A DNA stretch of 64,000 nt from JAHRAW01 sp965243285. GTDB lineage: Bacteria > Pseudomonadota > Gammaproteobacteria > Arenicellales > Poriferihabitantaceae. Below are positions 7,290 through 16,531 of this stretch, in pieces. The stretch's first letter is position 1. Each line of letters opens with the position of its first letter. The DNA is taken from NCBI GenBank assembly GCA_965243285.1, contig OZ251537.1, positions 1,178,001-1,242,000 of the forward strand. Direction: 5' to 3'. The position numbers and the translations under genes were made by a program. Below the pieces are notes generated by a model. It was not told where the DNA came from. It saw nothing but the letters and a program-made list of their open reading frames with translations, and did not search any database.

Positions 7290-10088
7290 ATGACTTCCCT
7301 CAGCCTCGAAATAGACGGATGCCACATTCCGGCCGAGGCCGGGGAGATGTTAATCGCGGCCACTGACCGCGCCGCGATCTATATTCCGCGGTTTTGTTAT
7401 CACCCGGCGCTATCCATCGCGGCTAATTGCCGTATGTGTTTGGTGGAGGTGGAGGGCGCGCCTAAGCCGTTGCCGGCTTGTGCTACGCCGGTGGTCGCTG
7501 GCATGAAAGTGTTCACGCGCTCGGCACAGGCGCGCGAGGCGCAGCGCGGCACTCTCGAATTTTTGCTCATCAACCACCCGCTGGACTGCCCGGTGTGCGA
7601 CCAAGGCGGCGAGTGCCCGTTGCAAGACCAAGCCATGGAATACGGCAGCGATGATTCGCGCTTTGGCGAGCGCAAGCGCGCCGTCGCCAGCCATGACATC
7701 GGGCCGCTGGTGGCCACCGAAATGACGCGCTGCATCCACTGCACGCGATGCGTGCGCTTTGGCGAGGAAATCGCCGGGGTGATGGAAATGGGCATGCCAG
7801 GGCGCGGAGAACACGCCCACATCGGCACCTTTCTCAACCGCTCGGTGGATTCGGAAGTCTCCGGCAACATGATCGACCTGTGTCCGGTGGGGGCGCTGAC
7901 CTCGAAGCCCTATCGTTTTGCGGCGCGCACTTGGGAGCTGCGCGACCATCGCGGCATTAGCCCGCATGATTGCGTCGGCGCCAACCTCAAAATCCAAACC
8001 TTGCGCGGGCAGGTCGAGCGCGTGTTGCCGCGCGAGCGCCCCGAGGTGAATCAATGCTGGTTAGCGGATCGCGAGCGCTATAGTTACCAAGCGGTCAACA
8101 GCGCGCAGCGCCTCAGCGCGCCCATGCTGAAAGACCGCGAACACTGGCGGCCGGCCGCGTGGGAGGAGGCATTGCGCTACGCCTGCGACGGCATCGGGCG
8201 CATCGTCGAGCACAGTGGCGGTGAGCAGTTCGCGGCGCTGGCGGGGCCGGCCGCCACCTTGCAGGAATACTACCTGCTGGCGAAATTGACGCGCGCCTTG
8301 GGCAGCCATCATGTCGACCATCGCGCTACGCAACAAGATTTTCGCGATGATCGGTGGGCGGCGAGTTTTCCGGCCTCGGAATTGCCCATCGACCACTTCG
8401 GCAACCTCAAAGCGGCCTTGCTGCTTGGCGCCAACATCCGCAAGGAGCAGCCGTTGTTAGCGCTGCGATTACGCGCTGCGGTGCATGCCGCCGGCGGCGT
8501 TTATGCGCGCGGCGACCAGCCGGCAGCCCGCATCAGCAGCGTAAACCCCCTCGCCTATCCGCAAAATTTCACCCAGCAAAACGCCCTGGCAGTGGGCGCT
8601 GATTTGCCGGCCGCCTTGGCCGCCGTGGCCGCGGCCATCGCGCGCCTGGCTGAGGTCGACCTGCCGGACGACATCGCGCAGTGGGTCGAGGTCGAGAATC
8701 CCGCCAATTCGGCCGCCAATTCCGCCCAAAAAGCCGCGCCGACCGGAAATCCCGCCGCTAATCTGGTTGCAGATTCCCTCGCAAATTCGGCCGATAAATC
8801 CGCCAAAAATATCGCCGCGCCGGCCGAAAATGCTGTCGATAAATCCACCCAAAATTCCGCCGGAAATGATGAAATTTCCACCACCGCCGACCACGCCATC
8901 GCCACCGCTGCCATAGCGCAAGATTTATGGACCGCGCGCGCCGATGGCGTGCTGATTCTCGGCGCCATCGCGCAGCAACATGCGGAGGCCAGCGTCATCA
9001 AAACCATGGCGCGGTGGATTTGCCGCATCACCGACAGCCGCTTAGCGATTTTGCCGCCCGGCAACGGCGCCGCGGCCTGGCTGGCCGGCTGCGTGCCGCA
9101 TCGCGCCGCCGGCGGTCGCGCCGCCCAACTGCCGGCGGCGCAATGCGGCCTCGATGCGGCCGCCATGTTCGCGCAGCCGCGCCGCGCCTACCTGTTGTTG
9201 GGCAGCGATCCGGCCTTAGACAGCACCGACGGCCAGCGCGCCAGCGAGGCCTTAGCCGGCGCCGATTTCGTAGTCTGCATCACCGCCTATAAAGATGATG
9301 ATGCGGCGCGCTATGCCGATGTATTGTTGCCCATGGCAGCGTTCACCGAAACCGCCGGCGACTTCGTCAATTGCGAAGGTCGGCTGCAGCACGCCGAGGC
9401 CGCCGCGGTGCCGTTGGGCGAGGCCCGCCCGGCGTGGAAAATTCTGCGGGTGCTGGCGAATTTCCTCGACCGGCCGGGTTTCGAGCAAGTATCTCTTGCT
9501 CAAGTGAGCGCGGAAATCGAACGCGCTGGGGTGCGCCCGGCGCGGCTGCAATCCCAGGTGACTCAGTCCCAGGCCTTCCACTCCGAAGCCGGCGATGCCG
9601 ACGGCGCGCATGCCGGCGCGGCGGCGCTCGATGCGAAAATCCCCCCGCCGCGCCCCGCATCTACCGTCGGCCACGCCACGCGCTTGCTCGATATGCCCAT
9701 GTATCGCGGCGACCAAACCGTGCGCCACGCGGCCGCCCTGCAGCGCACCGCCGACTGCCCGCCGCCGGCGGCGCACATGAGCCGCGCCACTATCGACCGC
9801 CTCGGCCTGCGCGCCGGCGCGCCGGTGGTGGTGCGCCAAACGGCCATCCCAGACCGTCATGTTCGCCTGCCGTTGCGCGTCGATGAGCGCGTGCCGCAGG
9901 GCAGCGTCTATGTGCCGGCGGGGTTTGCGCGCACCGCGCCCCTCGGCGGCGGCGGCCGCGTCACGGTGACGGCGGCGCAGACTTCCGAACCCGAGGACGG
10001 CGACGCCCCGCTGGCGGACATCACCGTCGCCAAAAACGCCGCCACCAAACGCCATCCACAGCGCCCGGTCGCGGCGAAAACAACATAA
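7290..10088 (+). CDS. nuoG: NADH-quinone oxidoreductase subunit G (75 kDa)
   Basis: NuoG carries the electron chain from the NADH module towards the quinone arm. The N-terminal 2Fe-2S ligands are C36, C47, C50 and C64. The HPLDCPVCDQGGEC segment is the His/Cys 4Fe-4S site (N5), and CIHCTRCVRF with a later CPVGAL forms the next cluster. A molybdopterin-oxidoreductase-like domain follows. At 932 residues it is on the long side. The excess is largely an in-frame, low-complexity Asn/Ala/Ser-rich insertion at about residues 470-530 (bases 8697-8880), built from degenerate AATTCCGCC-type units. A second divergent segment lies near residues 750-790. The insertion sits inside the C-terminal domain and presumably loops out. 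Confidence 0.96.
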   Translation: MTSLSLEIDGCHIPAEAGEMLIAATDRAAIYIPRFCYHPALSIAANCRMCLVEVEGAPKPLPACATPVVAGMKVFTRSAQAREAQRGTLEFLLINHPLDCPVCDQGGECPLQDQAMEYGSDDSRFGERKRAVASHDIGPLVATEMTRCIHCTRCVRFGEEIAGVMEMGMPGRGEHAHIGTFLNRSVDSEVSGNMIDLCPVGALTSKPYRFAARTWELRDHRGISPHDCVGANLKIQTLRGQVERVLPRERPEVNQCWLADRERYSYQAVNSAQRLSAPMLKDREHWRPAAWEEALRYACDGIGRIVEHSGGEQFAALAGPAATLQEYYLLAKLTRALGSHHVDHRATQQDFRDDRWAASFPASELPIDHFGNLKAALLLGANIRKEQPLLALRLRAAVHAAGGVYARGDQPAARISSVNPLAYPQNFTQQNALAVGADLPAALAAVAAAIARLAEVDLPDDIAQWVEVENPANSAANSAQKAAPTGNPAANLVADSLANSADKSAKNIAAPAENAVDKSTQNSAGNDEISTTADHAIATAAIAQDLWTARADGVLILGAIAQQHAEASVIKTMARWICRITDSRLAILPPGNGAAAWLAGCVPHRAAGGRAAQLPAAQCGLDAAAMFAQPRRAYLLLGSDPALDSTDGQRASEALAGADFVVCITAYKDDDAARYADVLLPMAAFTETAGDFVNCEGRLQHAEAAAVPLGEARPAWKILRVLANFLDRPGFEQVSLAQVSAEIERAGVRPARLQSQVTQSQAFHSEAGDADGAHAGAAALDAKIPPPRPASTVGHATRLLDMPMYRGDQTVRHAAALQRTADCPPPAAHMSRATIDRLGLRAGAPVVVRQTAIPDRHVRLPLRVDERVPQGSVYVPAGFARTAPLGGGGRVTVTAAQTSEPEDGDAPLADITVAKNAATKRHPQRPVAAKTT

Positions 10089-10124
10089 TCCACACCACAT
10101 GAGCGACAGCATGATCGACGCCGC

Positions 10125-11174
10125 ATGATCGAAACCTTGTTTTTCAACCTCACCGCGTGGCTGCCGCACAACGCGCAAATCGCGCTGTGGACGCTGGCCA
10201 AAATCGCCGCCATTTTGGCGCCGCTCATGCTGTGCGTGGCCTATTTCACCTTCGCCGAGCGCAAGTTGATCGGCTATATGCAAATCCGCGTCGGCCCCAA
10301 TCGCGTCGGCCCCCGGGGTTGGCTGCAGCCCATCGCCGACGCCCTCAAACTGATGATGAAGGAGATCATCATCCCCCATCGCGCCAACAAAATCTTGTTT
10401 TTGATGGCGCCGCCGCTGGCGCTGGCCCCGGCGTTAGCGGCGTGGGCCGTGGTGCCGTTCAGCGATTCATTAGTACTGGCGGACATCGACGCCAGCCTGC
10501 TGTATGTGTTGGCGCTCACTTCCATGGGGGTATACGGGGTTATCGTCGCCGGCTGGGCGTCGAATTCCAAATACGCGTTTTTGGGCGCCATGCGCTCGGC
10601 GGCGCAGATAGTGGCGTATGAAATCGCCATGGGGTTCGCCTTGGTGGGCGTGCTGATGGTGGCCGGCAGTTTGAATTTGCGCGACATCGTGTTGAGCCAA
10701 TCCGGCAATTTGCTGCACTGGCACTGGCTGCCGTTGCTGCCGTTATTTTTGGTTTATTTCATCTCCGGCGTAGCGGAAACCAATCGCTCGCCGTTCGATG
10801 TCGCCGAGGGCGAATCGGAAATCGTCGCCGGTTTTCATGTGGAATATTCCGGCATGGCCTTTGCGGTCTTCTTTTTGGCCGAATACGCCAACATGCTGTT
10901 GATCGCGGCGCTTACGGTATTGCTGTTCCTCGGCGGCTGGCTGCCACCGTTCGAGACCGTGTATTTCACTTGGGTTCCGCCGGTGATGTGGTTCGGCCTC
11001 AAAACCTCGCTGGTGGCGTTTTTCTTTCTGTGGTTTCGCGCCACCTTTCCGCGCTATCGCTATGACCAAATCATGCGCCTCGGCTGGAAGGTGCTGATTC
11101 CCATCACCTTGGTGTGGATAGTGGTCATCGGCATTGCTAAATTTCATACCCCATTCGGCGGCTTTTTTTCGTGA
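10125..11174 (+). CDS. nuoH: NADH-quinone oxidoreductase subunit H
   Basis: NuoH is the membrane subunit that joins the peripheral arm to the proton-pumping arm and forms part of the quinone chamber. The 349-residue protein has about eight hydrophobic spans and the signatures RVGPNRVGPRGWLQP and ETNRSPFDVAEGESE. ATG 10125 is preceded by an in-frame-independent GCATG string and a 36-bp spacer from nuoG. Nothing in the protein is unusual. Confidence 0.97.
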   Translation: MIETLFFNLTAWLPHNAQIALWTLAKIAAILAPLMLCVAYFTFAERKLIGYMQIRVGPNRVGPRGWLQPIADALKLMMKEIIIPHRANKILFLMAPPLALAPALAAWAVVPFSDSLVLADIDASLLYVLALTSMGVYGVIVAGWASNSKYAFLGAMRSAAQIVAYEIAMGFALVGVLMVAGSLNLRDIVLSQSGNLLHWHWLPLLPLFLVYFISGVAETNRSPFDVAEGESEIVAGFHVEYSGMAFAVFFLAEYANMLLIAALTVLLFLGGWLPPFETVYFTWVPPVMWFGLKTSLVAFFFLWFRATFPRYRYDQIMRLGWKVLIPITLVWIVVIGIAKFHTPFGGFFS

Positions 11175-11291
11175 CTTACGAGGCTGATTTTGAGGCCGAT
11201 TTTGGTGCCGATTTTGGTGCCGATTTTGATGATGGGTTTGAGGCCGATTTTGGTAATTCTGTTGCGCGACTAATTTTTTAGGAACCCCCTC
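11175..11291 (+). repeat. Degenerate GAGGCCGATTTTGGTGCC spacer repeats
   Basis: The nuoH-nuoI spacer consists largely of imperfect 12- to 18-base repeats of the form GCCGATTTTGGT (11187-11260). It encodes no convincing protein. AGGAA at 11281-11285 is the ribosome-binding site of nuoI. Confidence 0.6.
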
Positions 11292-11783
11292 ATGTACATA
11301 GACTTCAAACAACTCTACAAAACCTTCACCCTCAAGGAATTGCGGCGCGGCATGTGGCTCACCGGGCGGCGGCTATTCAGCCGCAAAATCACCCTCATGT
11401 ACCCACTGGAAAAAACGCCGAAATCGCCGCGCTTCCGCGGCCTGCACGCCTTGCGCCGCTACGCCAACGGCGAGGAACGCTGCATCGCGTGCAAATTGTG
11501 CGAGGCGGTCTGCCCGGCGCTCGCCATCACCATCGACTCCGAAGAACGCGCCGACGGCACGCGCCGCACCACGCGCTACGACATCGACTTGTTCAAGTGT
11601 GTGTATTGCGGTTTCTGCGAGGAAGCCTGCCCGGTGGATGCCATCGTCATGACCGACATCCACGAATTCCACATGGATGAAAATCATCAACGCATCATCG
11701 ACAAATCGCGCCTGCTCGCCATCGGCGATAAATACGAACCGCAAATCGCCGCGGCGCGCCAGCAAGACGCGCCTTATCGCTGA
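11292..11783 (+). CDS. nuoI: NADH-quinone oxidoreductase subunit I (23 kDa, two 4Fe-4S clusters)
   Basis: NuoI carries clusters N6a and N6b, the last iron-sulfur centres before quinone. Both ferredoxin motifs are intact: CIACKLCEAVCP and CVYCGFCEEACP. The 163-residue length is normal. AGGAA lies about 7 bases before ATG 11292. The stop codon overlaps the start of the following DNA methyltransferase (TGATG at 11781-11785), so an unrelated gene is directly coupled to nuoI. Confidence 0.97.
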   Translation: MYIDFKQLYKTFTLKELRRGMWLTGRRLFSRKITLMYPLEKTPKSPRFRGLHALRRYANGEERCIACKLCEAVCPALAITIDSEERADGTRRTTRYDIDLFKCVYCGFCEEACPVDAIVMTDIHEFHMDENHQRIIDKSRLLAIGDKYEPQIAAARQQDAPYR

Positions 11784-12802
11784 TGGCGATCGCCACGGCC
11801 GCCTGCGCGTCGCGCCCGACTCAAAGCAAAGCGAGAGCGCCGCGCAACCGCACCTTGCATTGCGACGCAGCGGAGGCCGCAGCACTCGGCGCGCGCCTCA
11901 CTACGCTGACGGCGCCGGTCGGCAGCCATGCCATCGACGCCATCGACGGCAAAATTATTCATCAAGATATTTTCGCCGCGGCGCAGTATTTGCCGGCCGC
12001 GTTCGTCGATTTGTTGATTATCGACCCGCCGTATAACTTAACCAAAAATTACCACGGGCAACGGTTTTTGGAGAAAGAAAAACCCGAGTATGCCGCGTGG
12101 TTCGAAAGCATGCTGCGCTCGGTGATGCACACCCTAAAGCCCAACGCGTCGTTGTATGTGTGCGCCGATTGGCGAACATCCATTATCATCGCGCCGCTGC
12201 TGGAAAAATATTTCCAAGTAAAAAATCGCATCACCTGGGAACGCGAAAAAGGCCGCGGCGCCAAACTCAACTGGAAAAATAATTTAGAAGACATTTGGTT
12301 TTGCGTAACCGGCAACGCGTATTTTTTCAATGTGGATGCGGTTAAACTCAAAAGAAAAGTGCTGGCTCCTTATCGCCACAACGGCTTGCCCAAAGATTGG
12401 CGCATCGAGCGCGATGGCAACTATCGCTTGACCCATCCGTCCAATATTTGGACCGACATCTCCATTCCGTTCTGGTCGATGCCGGAAAACACCGACCACC
12501 CAACGCAAAAGCCGGAGAAATTGTTAGCTAAATTAATCTTAGCCAGCAGCCGGCCGGGAGATATGGTGTTCGACCCCTTCGCCGGCAGCGGCAGCACCGC
12601 CGTGACCGCGAAAAAATTACGCCGCCGCTTTGTGTGCGTGGAACTCAACCGCGAATATTGCTGCTGGGGACAGAAGCGTTTGCAACAAACCTCGCCGGAT
12701 GACCCCATACAAGGCTACGCCAATAATGTGTTTTTGGAGAGGAACACGGCGCACAACCTCAAACATAAAAGCGCCGCATCCACGCAAAAAAAATTGTTAT
12801 GA
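11783..12802 (+). CDS. Beta-class adenine DNA methyltransferase (DPPYN), partner of the downstream nuclease
   Basis: Motif IV (LLIIDPPYNLTKNYHG) comes before motif I (MVFDPFAGSGSTAV), with HPTQKPEKLL between them. This is the layout of Dam-unrelated beta-class N6-adenine methyltransferases of type II systems. The protein is 339 residues. The first 50 residues are Ala/Arg-rich and not part of the conserved core. Its ATG overlaps the nuoI stop and its own stop overlaps the next start (ATGA at 12799-12802). The product should methylate the site cut by the adjacent nuclease, but the target sequence cannot be deduced. Confidence 0.92.
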   Translation: MAIATAACASRPTQSKARAPRNRTLHCDAAEAAALGARLTTLTAPVGSHAIDAIDGKIIHQDIFAAAQYLPAAFVDLLIIDPPYNLTKNYHGQRFLEKEKPEYAAWFESMLRSVMHTLKPNASLYVCADWRTSIIIAPLLEKYFQVKNRITWEREKGRGAKLNWKNNLEDIWFCVTGNAYFFNVDAVKLKRKVLAPYRHNGLPKDWRIERDGNYRLTHPSNIWTDISIPFWSMPENTDHPTQKPEKLLAKLILASSRPGDMVFDPFAGSGSTAVTAKKLRRRFVCVELNREYCCWGQKRLQQTSPDDPIQGYANNVFLERNTAHNLKHKSAASTQKKLL

Positions 12803-13467
12803 AATCCTCTTTTTTCTACGGCGCTCGCAGCGCCGAAGCCGCGGCAAAAATACAGGCCGCCAGCAACACTGAACCAACTTTTCTTTCCGCCATAACTGCC
12901 CACAGCCCGCGCGCGGTGGGCGATGCTACGCAATCGCTGGTGGAGAAAAAATTTGAGTCCATCATCGGCGATTGGTGTGCTGAATATTCATCATCATTCG
13001 CGCGCCGAGCAATGGCCGATTTGGGTTTGAGGATAAGCCAAGATTTTTATTGCATAGTTGATGTGAAAACCCATCGACTTGACACTACATTCAACATGCC
13101 TGCGCTCGTTTCGGTCAAGCGATTAGCGCGTTTTTATGAAGATGACATGAATGTATTTTCTATTCTCATGATCAAGTACGAAATAATTGATAACCGCATG
13201 CAAGTTAATGAAGTTATTTTTCTGCCTATAGAGTTTTTGGATTGGAGTTGTCTCACAGTAGGGGCGCTTGGGTGGGGGCAAATACAAATCGCCAATTCCA
13301 ACAACATTGTTATTCGTCACGGTCAATCTAGAAAAACCTGGATGCTTTCTTTGTGTGATGTATTGCAAGAATTTTACCCAAAAGAAATTTTGAAAATCAC
13401 CGAGCGAGTAAATGAATTCAACAAAGTTAAATCGTATTGGCATAACAAGCCCGACCTTTGGACTTGA
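12799..13467 (+). CDS. Putative type II restriction endonuclease (EcoRV/HincII-like D...DxK site)
   Basis: The 222-residue protein follows a methyltransferase with an ATGA overlap. It contains ADLGLRISQDFYCIVDVKT, which places D74, D88 and K90 in the D-(n)-D-x-K pattern of EcoRV-like PD-(D/E)XK nucleases, followed by a hydrophobic strand and a long helical tail. The 5' third is G+C-rich like its neighbours; the rest is A/T-rich. I infer the nuclease role from the active-site pattern, size and position. I cannot name the isoschizomer. Confidence 0.7.
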   Translation: MKSSFFYGARSAEAAAKIQAASNTEPTFLSAITAHSPRAVGDATQSLVEKKFESIIGDWCAEYSSSFARRAMADLGLRISQDFYCIVDVKTHRLDTTFNMPALVSVKRLARFYEDDMNVFSILMIKYEIIDNRMQVNEVIFLPIEFLDWSCLTVGALGWGQIQIANSNNIVIRHGQSRKTWMLSLCDVLQEFYPKEILKITERVNEFNKVKSYWHNKPDLWT

Positions 13468-13521
13468 TGCGCAAATCACATGCGCGCTTGCAATCCCCGC
13501 CCACCACAAACCACCAAAGCC

Positions 13522-13950
13522 ATGTCAACCTCCCCCACCTCCCCCACCCAATATCTTATTCGCGCTGATGGCGATTCCATCGTGAGTTATTTGTATTATG
13601 TGACCGACCCCTACCATGAGCATGATATTGAGTACTGCTGGGGCACGCATCACACCTATGGGTTTTTATACGCCAGCGAAGCCGAAGCGGCGGCCGATTT
13701 AGCCGGCCTGCCGCAACACGCGCACCCGAAAGTGATTACCTATGAGCAAGCGGCGGCCGAACACATCGGCGAGGCAGCTAATTTTCCATTCAACATAAAA
13801 TCCATGCTCACTGACGAAGAACATGCCGAACGCGTGCGTCGCGATATCAGCGGCGAACCCGACCCCGAGGATGAAGATTATGACTATGACGGGGATTTTG
13901 AAGAACCCTATGAGGAAGACCTCACCCGCCAGAAAAGTTTTTTGGATTAA
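13522..13950 (+). CDS. Acidic hypothetical protein downstream of restriction genes
   Basis: Starting at ATG 13522, this is a 142-residue protein with no membrane span and no family that I recognise. Its C-terminal third is strongly acidic (PDPEDEDYDYDGDFEEPYEED). An upstream in-frame start at 13480 would add 14 residues of no clear character. The acidity and the position next to a restriction pair leave room for a DNA-mimic or nuclease-control role, but that is speculation. It could equally be an unrelated passenger. The 110 bases up to nuoJ show nothing clear. Confidence 0.55.
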   Translation: MSTSPTSPTQYLIRADGDSIVSYLYYVTDPYHEHDIEYCWGTHHTYGFLYASEAEAAADLAGLPQHAHPKVITYEQAAAEHIGEAANFPFNIKSMLTDEEHAERVRRDISGEPDPEDEDYDYDGDFEEPYEEDLTRQKSFLD

Positions 13951-14060
13951 TATTGTGTTGGGTTACTATTGTTTCGATGAACTTATCAACCCCTCTACCA
14001 TCATGTTATTAAACCTGGTCTACATTAATCGGCGCTAACCACACCCCACTCTAATCTTCC

Positions 14061-14681
14061 ATGACCTTCTTCGAATTCACCTTTTATTTTTTCGCCGGCG
14101 CCTTGGTGTTTGCCGCCGCCATGGTGGTCACGGTGCGCAATCCGGTCAAGGCGGCGCTATTTTTGGTGCTGGCGTTTTTCAGCGCCGCATGCGTATGGCT
14201 CACCCTGCAGGCGGAATTCCTCGCCATCGTGTTGGTGTTGGTTTATGTCGGCGCGGTGATGGTGTTATTTTTATTCGTGGTGATGATGTTAGACACCAAC
14301 CTGGCCGAATTGCGCGCCGGCTTCACCCGCTACCTGCCGGTGGGCAGCGTGGTGGCCACGCTGCTGGTGTTAGAAATCGTGATGGTGTTAGTGCGCTCGT
14401 TTTCGCCAGCGCGCTTCGCCGCCCCGCCGCCCATCGCCGCCGACCACAGCAACACCCGCGAACTCGGCGAGCAACTCTACACCACCTATATTTACCCGTT
14501 TGAAATCGCCGCCATCATCTTGTTAGTGGCCATCATCGCCGCCATCGCCTTGACCATGCGCCCGCGCGCCGACAGCAAACGCATAGACCCCGGCGCCCAA
14601 GTCCGCACCCGCCGCGAAGAGCGCGTGCGCTTGGTCAATATGGCCTCCGCCAACCGCGCGAAAAAACGCCCGCGCCGCTGA
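14061..14681 (+). CDS. nuoJ: NADH-quinone oxidoreductase subunit J
   Basis: NuoJ is a membrane-arm subunit. The 206-residue protein has five hydrophobic spans. The conserved third one includes the glycine-rich VYVGAVMVLFLFVVMMLD, the site of the pi-bulge helix that changes shape during turnover. The tail is basic (RAKKRPRR). It resumes the operon after the second restriction cassette. Confidence 0.96.
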   Translation: MTFFEFTFYFFAGALVFAAAMVVTVRNPVKAALFLVLAFFSAACVWLTLQAEFLAIVLVLVYVGAVMVLFLFVVMMLDTNLAELRAGFTRYLPVGSVVATLLVLEIVMVLVRSFSPARFAAPPPIAADHSNTRELGEQLYTTYIYPFEIAAIILLVAIIAAIALTMRPRADSKRIDPGAQVRTRREERVRLVNMASANRAKKRPRR

Positions 14682-14838
14682 TTTGTGCGGCTGACTTGTA
14701 GCCAATCTGCAGCCAACTCGCCACTAATTCGCCGCTGATTTATATCGCAATTTATGTCGCTAATCGCCGTTAATTTGTGCCGCTAATCCATTGCCAACTC
14801 GTCGCTAATCCCGCCGTCAACTCGCGCCCCGCCCACCC
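14682..14838 (+). repeat. Degenerate GCCGCTAATTTGT repeats between nuoJ and nuoK
   Basis: The spacer is filled with imperfect repeats of the type (G)CCGCTGATTTGT / TCGCTAATCC / GCCAACTCG. No start or reading frame is conserved across it. It resembles the spacers at 11175-11291, 27951-28020 and 62960-63060. Confidence 0.55.
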
Positions 14839-15144
14839 ATGATTCCTCTGTCTTATTATCTCGCCCTCGGCGCGGCGCTGTTCGCCATCAGCGTGGTGGG
14901 GATTTTTCTCAACCGCAAAAATGTGGTCATCTTATTGATGTCGCTGGAGTTGCTGCTGTTAGCGGTGAATATGAATTTCGTCGCCTTCTCGCATTTTTTA
15001 GCCGACCCGGCCGGGCAAATATTTGTGTTTTTTATCCTAACCGTGGCCGCCGCCGAAGCCGCCATCGGCCTCGCCATCCTCATCGTGCTATTCCGCAGCC
15101 GCCGCACCATCAATGTGGAAGAACTCGATTCGCTTAAAGGGTAA
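14839..15144 (+). CDS. nuoK: NADH-quinone oxidoreductase subunit K
   Basis: This 101-residue, three-span subunit carries two conserved membrane glutamates, in SLELLLLAVN and AEAAIGLAI, used in proton translocation. The C-terminus is RTINVEELDSLKG. The same C-terminal coding sequence reappears about 5.2 kb downstream (20290-20349) as a remnant, which shows that DNA was inserted just behind this gene. Confidence 0.96.
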   Translation: MIPLSYYLALGAALFAISVVGIFLNRKNVVILLMSLELLLLAVNMNFVAFSHFLADPAGQIFVFFILTVAAAEAAIGLAILIVLFRSRRTINVEELDSLKG

Positions 15145-15202
15145 TGGAGTGGTCGTGAAACCGCCTGTGAAGTCGCCCCTAAAATCGCCTGTGGCATTGC
15201 CT

Positions 15203-16483
15203 ATGGTGGCGACAAACACGCCGCGCATCGTCAAGTTTTCCGGCGGGCGTTCTTCCGGTATGATGTTGATGGAATTGTTGCAAGGCGGGAAACTCGAGCC
15301 GAAGCGTGGCGATGTCATCGTGTTTAACAACACTTCTGCGGAACACCCCGCCACCTATGAGTTCACCCGCCGCATGAAATCATTAGCCGAGGAAAAATAT
15401 AACATTCCATTTTTTTGGGTCGAATATCAAACCTATGAAGACGCCGGCAAGCACGGCTGGCAGCGCTTGCCGAGCTATCGGTTGGTGAACCATACGCCGT
15501 ATAGCAAAAAAAATATTCATGGCTATCGCCGCAAAGGCGAAGTGTTTGAGGAATTAATTTCCGCGTCCGGTTATCTGCCGAACATGCAACGCCGCACCTG
15601 CACCCACGCATTAAAAATCTTCATCACCAATTCATTTTTGGCGGATTGGCTGGCGCAAAAAAGCGGCATCGAGCGCATGGGCCATTTTGGAGACGCATCC
15701 AGACTCACCGATGCAACACTTATCGAAGCGCATCAAAAAAATGGCGGTGGCGTGCCGCCAAATATACTAATCAAGAAACGGCAATTCGCCCGTGGGATGC
15801 CATTCATCCGCCCGGCGGCGATGTGGCAAGATTTCACCGCTGCGCGCTTGTGTTTTCGCAATAATGAAATCAAACACTGCGTGAGTGGCCGCAAAGGGCG
15901 GCTATTTGGCACTCGCGCTATTTCCTATGTTTCCTATCTCGGCATTCGCAAAGATGAAGAGATTCGCATGGTCAAAATACAAGATAGAATACACGCCGCC
16001 GCCACCGCCCGTGGCGGCTCTATGTTCGGCCAGCCGCCGGGTGAACAAGTGTTAGCGCCCCTGGTCGATAACAAAACAACCAAACTGCAGGTGGCAGAAT
16101 ACTGGCGCCGCCAACCCTTTAATTTGCGCCTGCCCGAGAGCGGCGACTTCTCCAACTGCGTATACTGCCCACTCAAGGGCAAAACCAAATTACTACAAAT
16201 CGCCAAACAAGAATCAAGCGGCAAAATAAACGCCCGTGGCACCCCCGCATCTATCAACTGGTGGGTAAAAATGGAACAAAAATATAGCCGCAATTTGGTG
16301 GATGAAAAACGCACAGTCAAATCATCGAATAAAATCAAGTACATCGGGTTTTTCGGCGCCTCCCAGAAGCACGTTTACGCTGGCATCAAAAAACAAACCC
16401 AAAAGACCAACTCGCCGACCGATGCATTAAAAGCCGAGTTTTTAGAAGATGAAAATTACATTCCATGCAACTGCACGGATTGA
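15203..16483 (+). CDS. PP-loop ATP pyrophosphatase, PAPS-reductase-like family
   Basis: The protein (426 residues from ATG 15203) opens with IVKFSGGRSSGMMLMELL. The SGGRSSG at residues 13-19 is a PP-loop of the adenylating kind found in PAPS reductases and DndC-like proteins. Cysteines in RRTCTH and in NCVYCPLKG could hold a metal or cluster. The longer frame from 15113 overlaps nuoK and is less likely. Close relatives are often carried by phages and defence islands; their substrate is mostly unknown. No cysteine desulfurase or other Dnd/Ssp gene is in the window, so DNA phosphorothioation is not supported. A GHKL ATPase follows after 48 bases, which suggests one operon. Confidence 0.75.
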   Translation: MVATNTPRIVKFSGGRSSGMMLMELLQGGKLEPKRGDVIVFNNTSAEHPATYEFTRRMKSLAEEKYNIPFFWVEYQTYEDAGKHGWQRLPSYRLVNHTPYSKKNIHGYRRKGEVFEELISASGYLPNMQRRTCTHALKIFITNSFLADWLAQKSGIERMGHFGDASRLTDATLIEAHQKNGGGVPPNILIKKRQFARGMPFIRPAAMWQDFTAARLCFRNNEIKHCVSGRKGRLFGTRAISYVSYLGIRKDEEIRMVKIQDRIHAAATARGGSMFGQPPGEQVLAPLVDNKTTKLQVAEYWRRQPFNLRLPESGDFSNCVYCPLKGKTKLLQIAKQESSGKINARGTPASINWWVKMEQKYSRNLVDEKRTVKSSNKIKYIGFFGASQKHVYAGIKKQTQKTNSPTDALKAEFLEDENYIPCNCTD

Positions 16484-16531
16484 TTTTTATCCTGATCACC
16501 CCACCCAACGACCCACATCACAACTTAAATC

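Noticed and set aside
15203..16483. DndC of a DNA phosphorothioation system
   Set aside because: The PP-loop reads SGGRSSG, not the usual SGGKDS, and no cysteine desulfurase, DndB/D/E or Ssp gene is present in the window.
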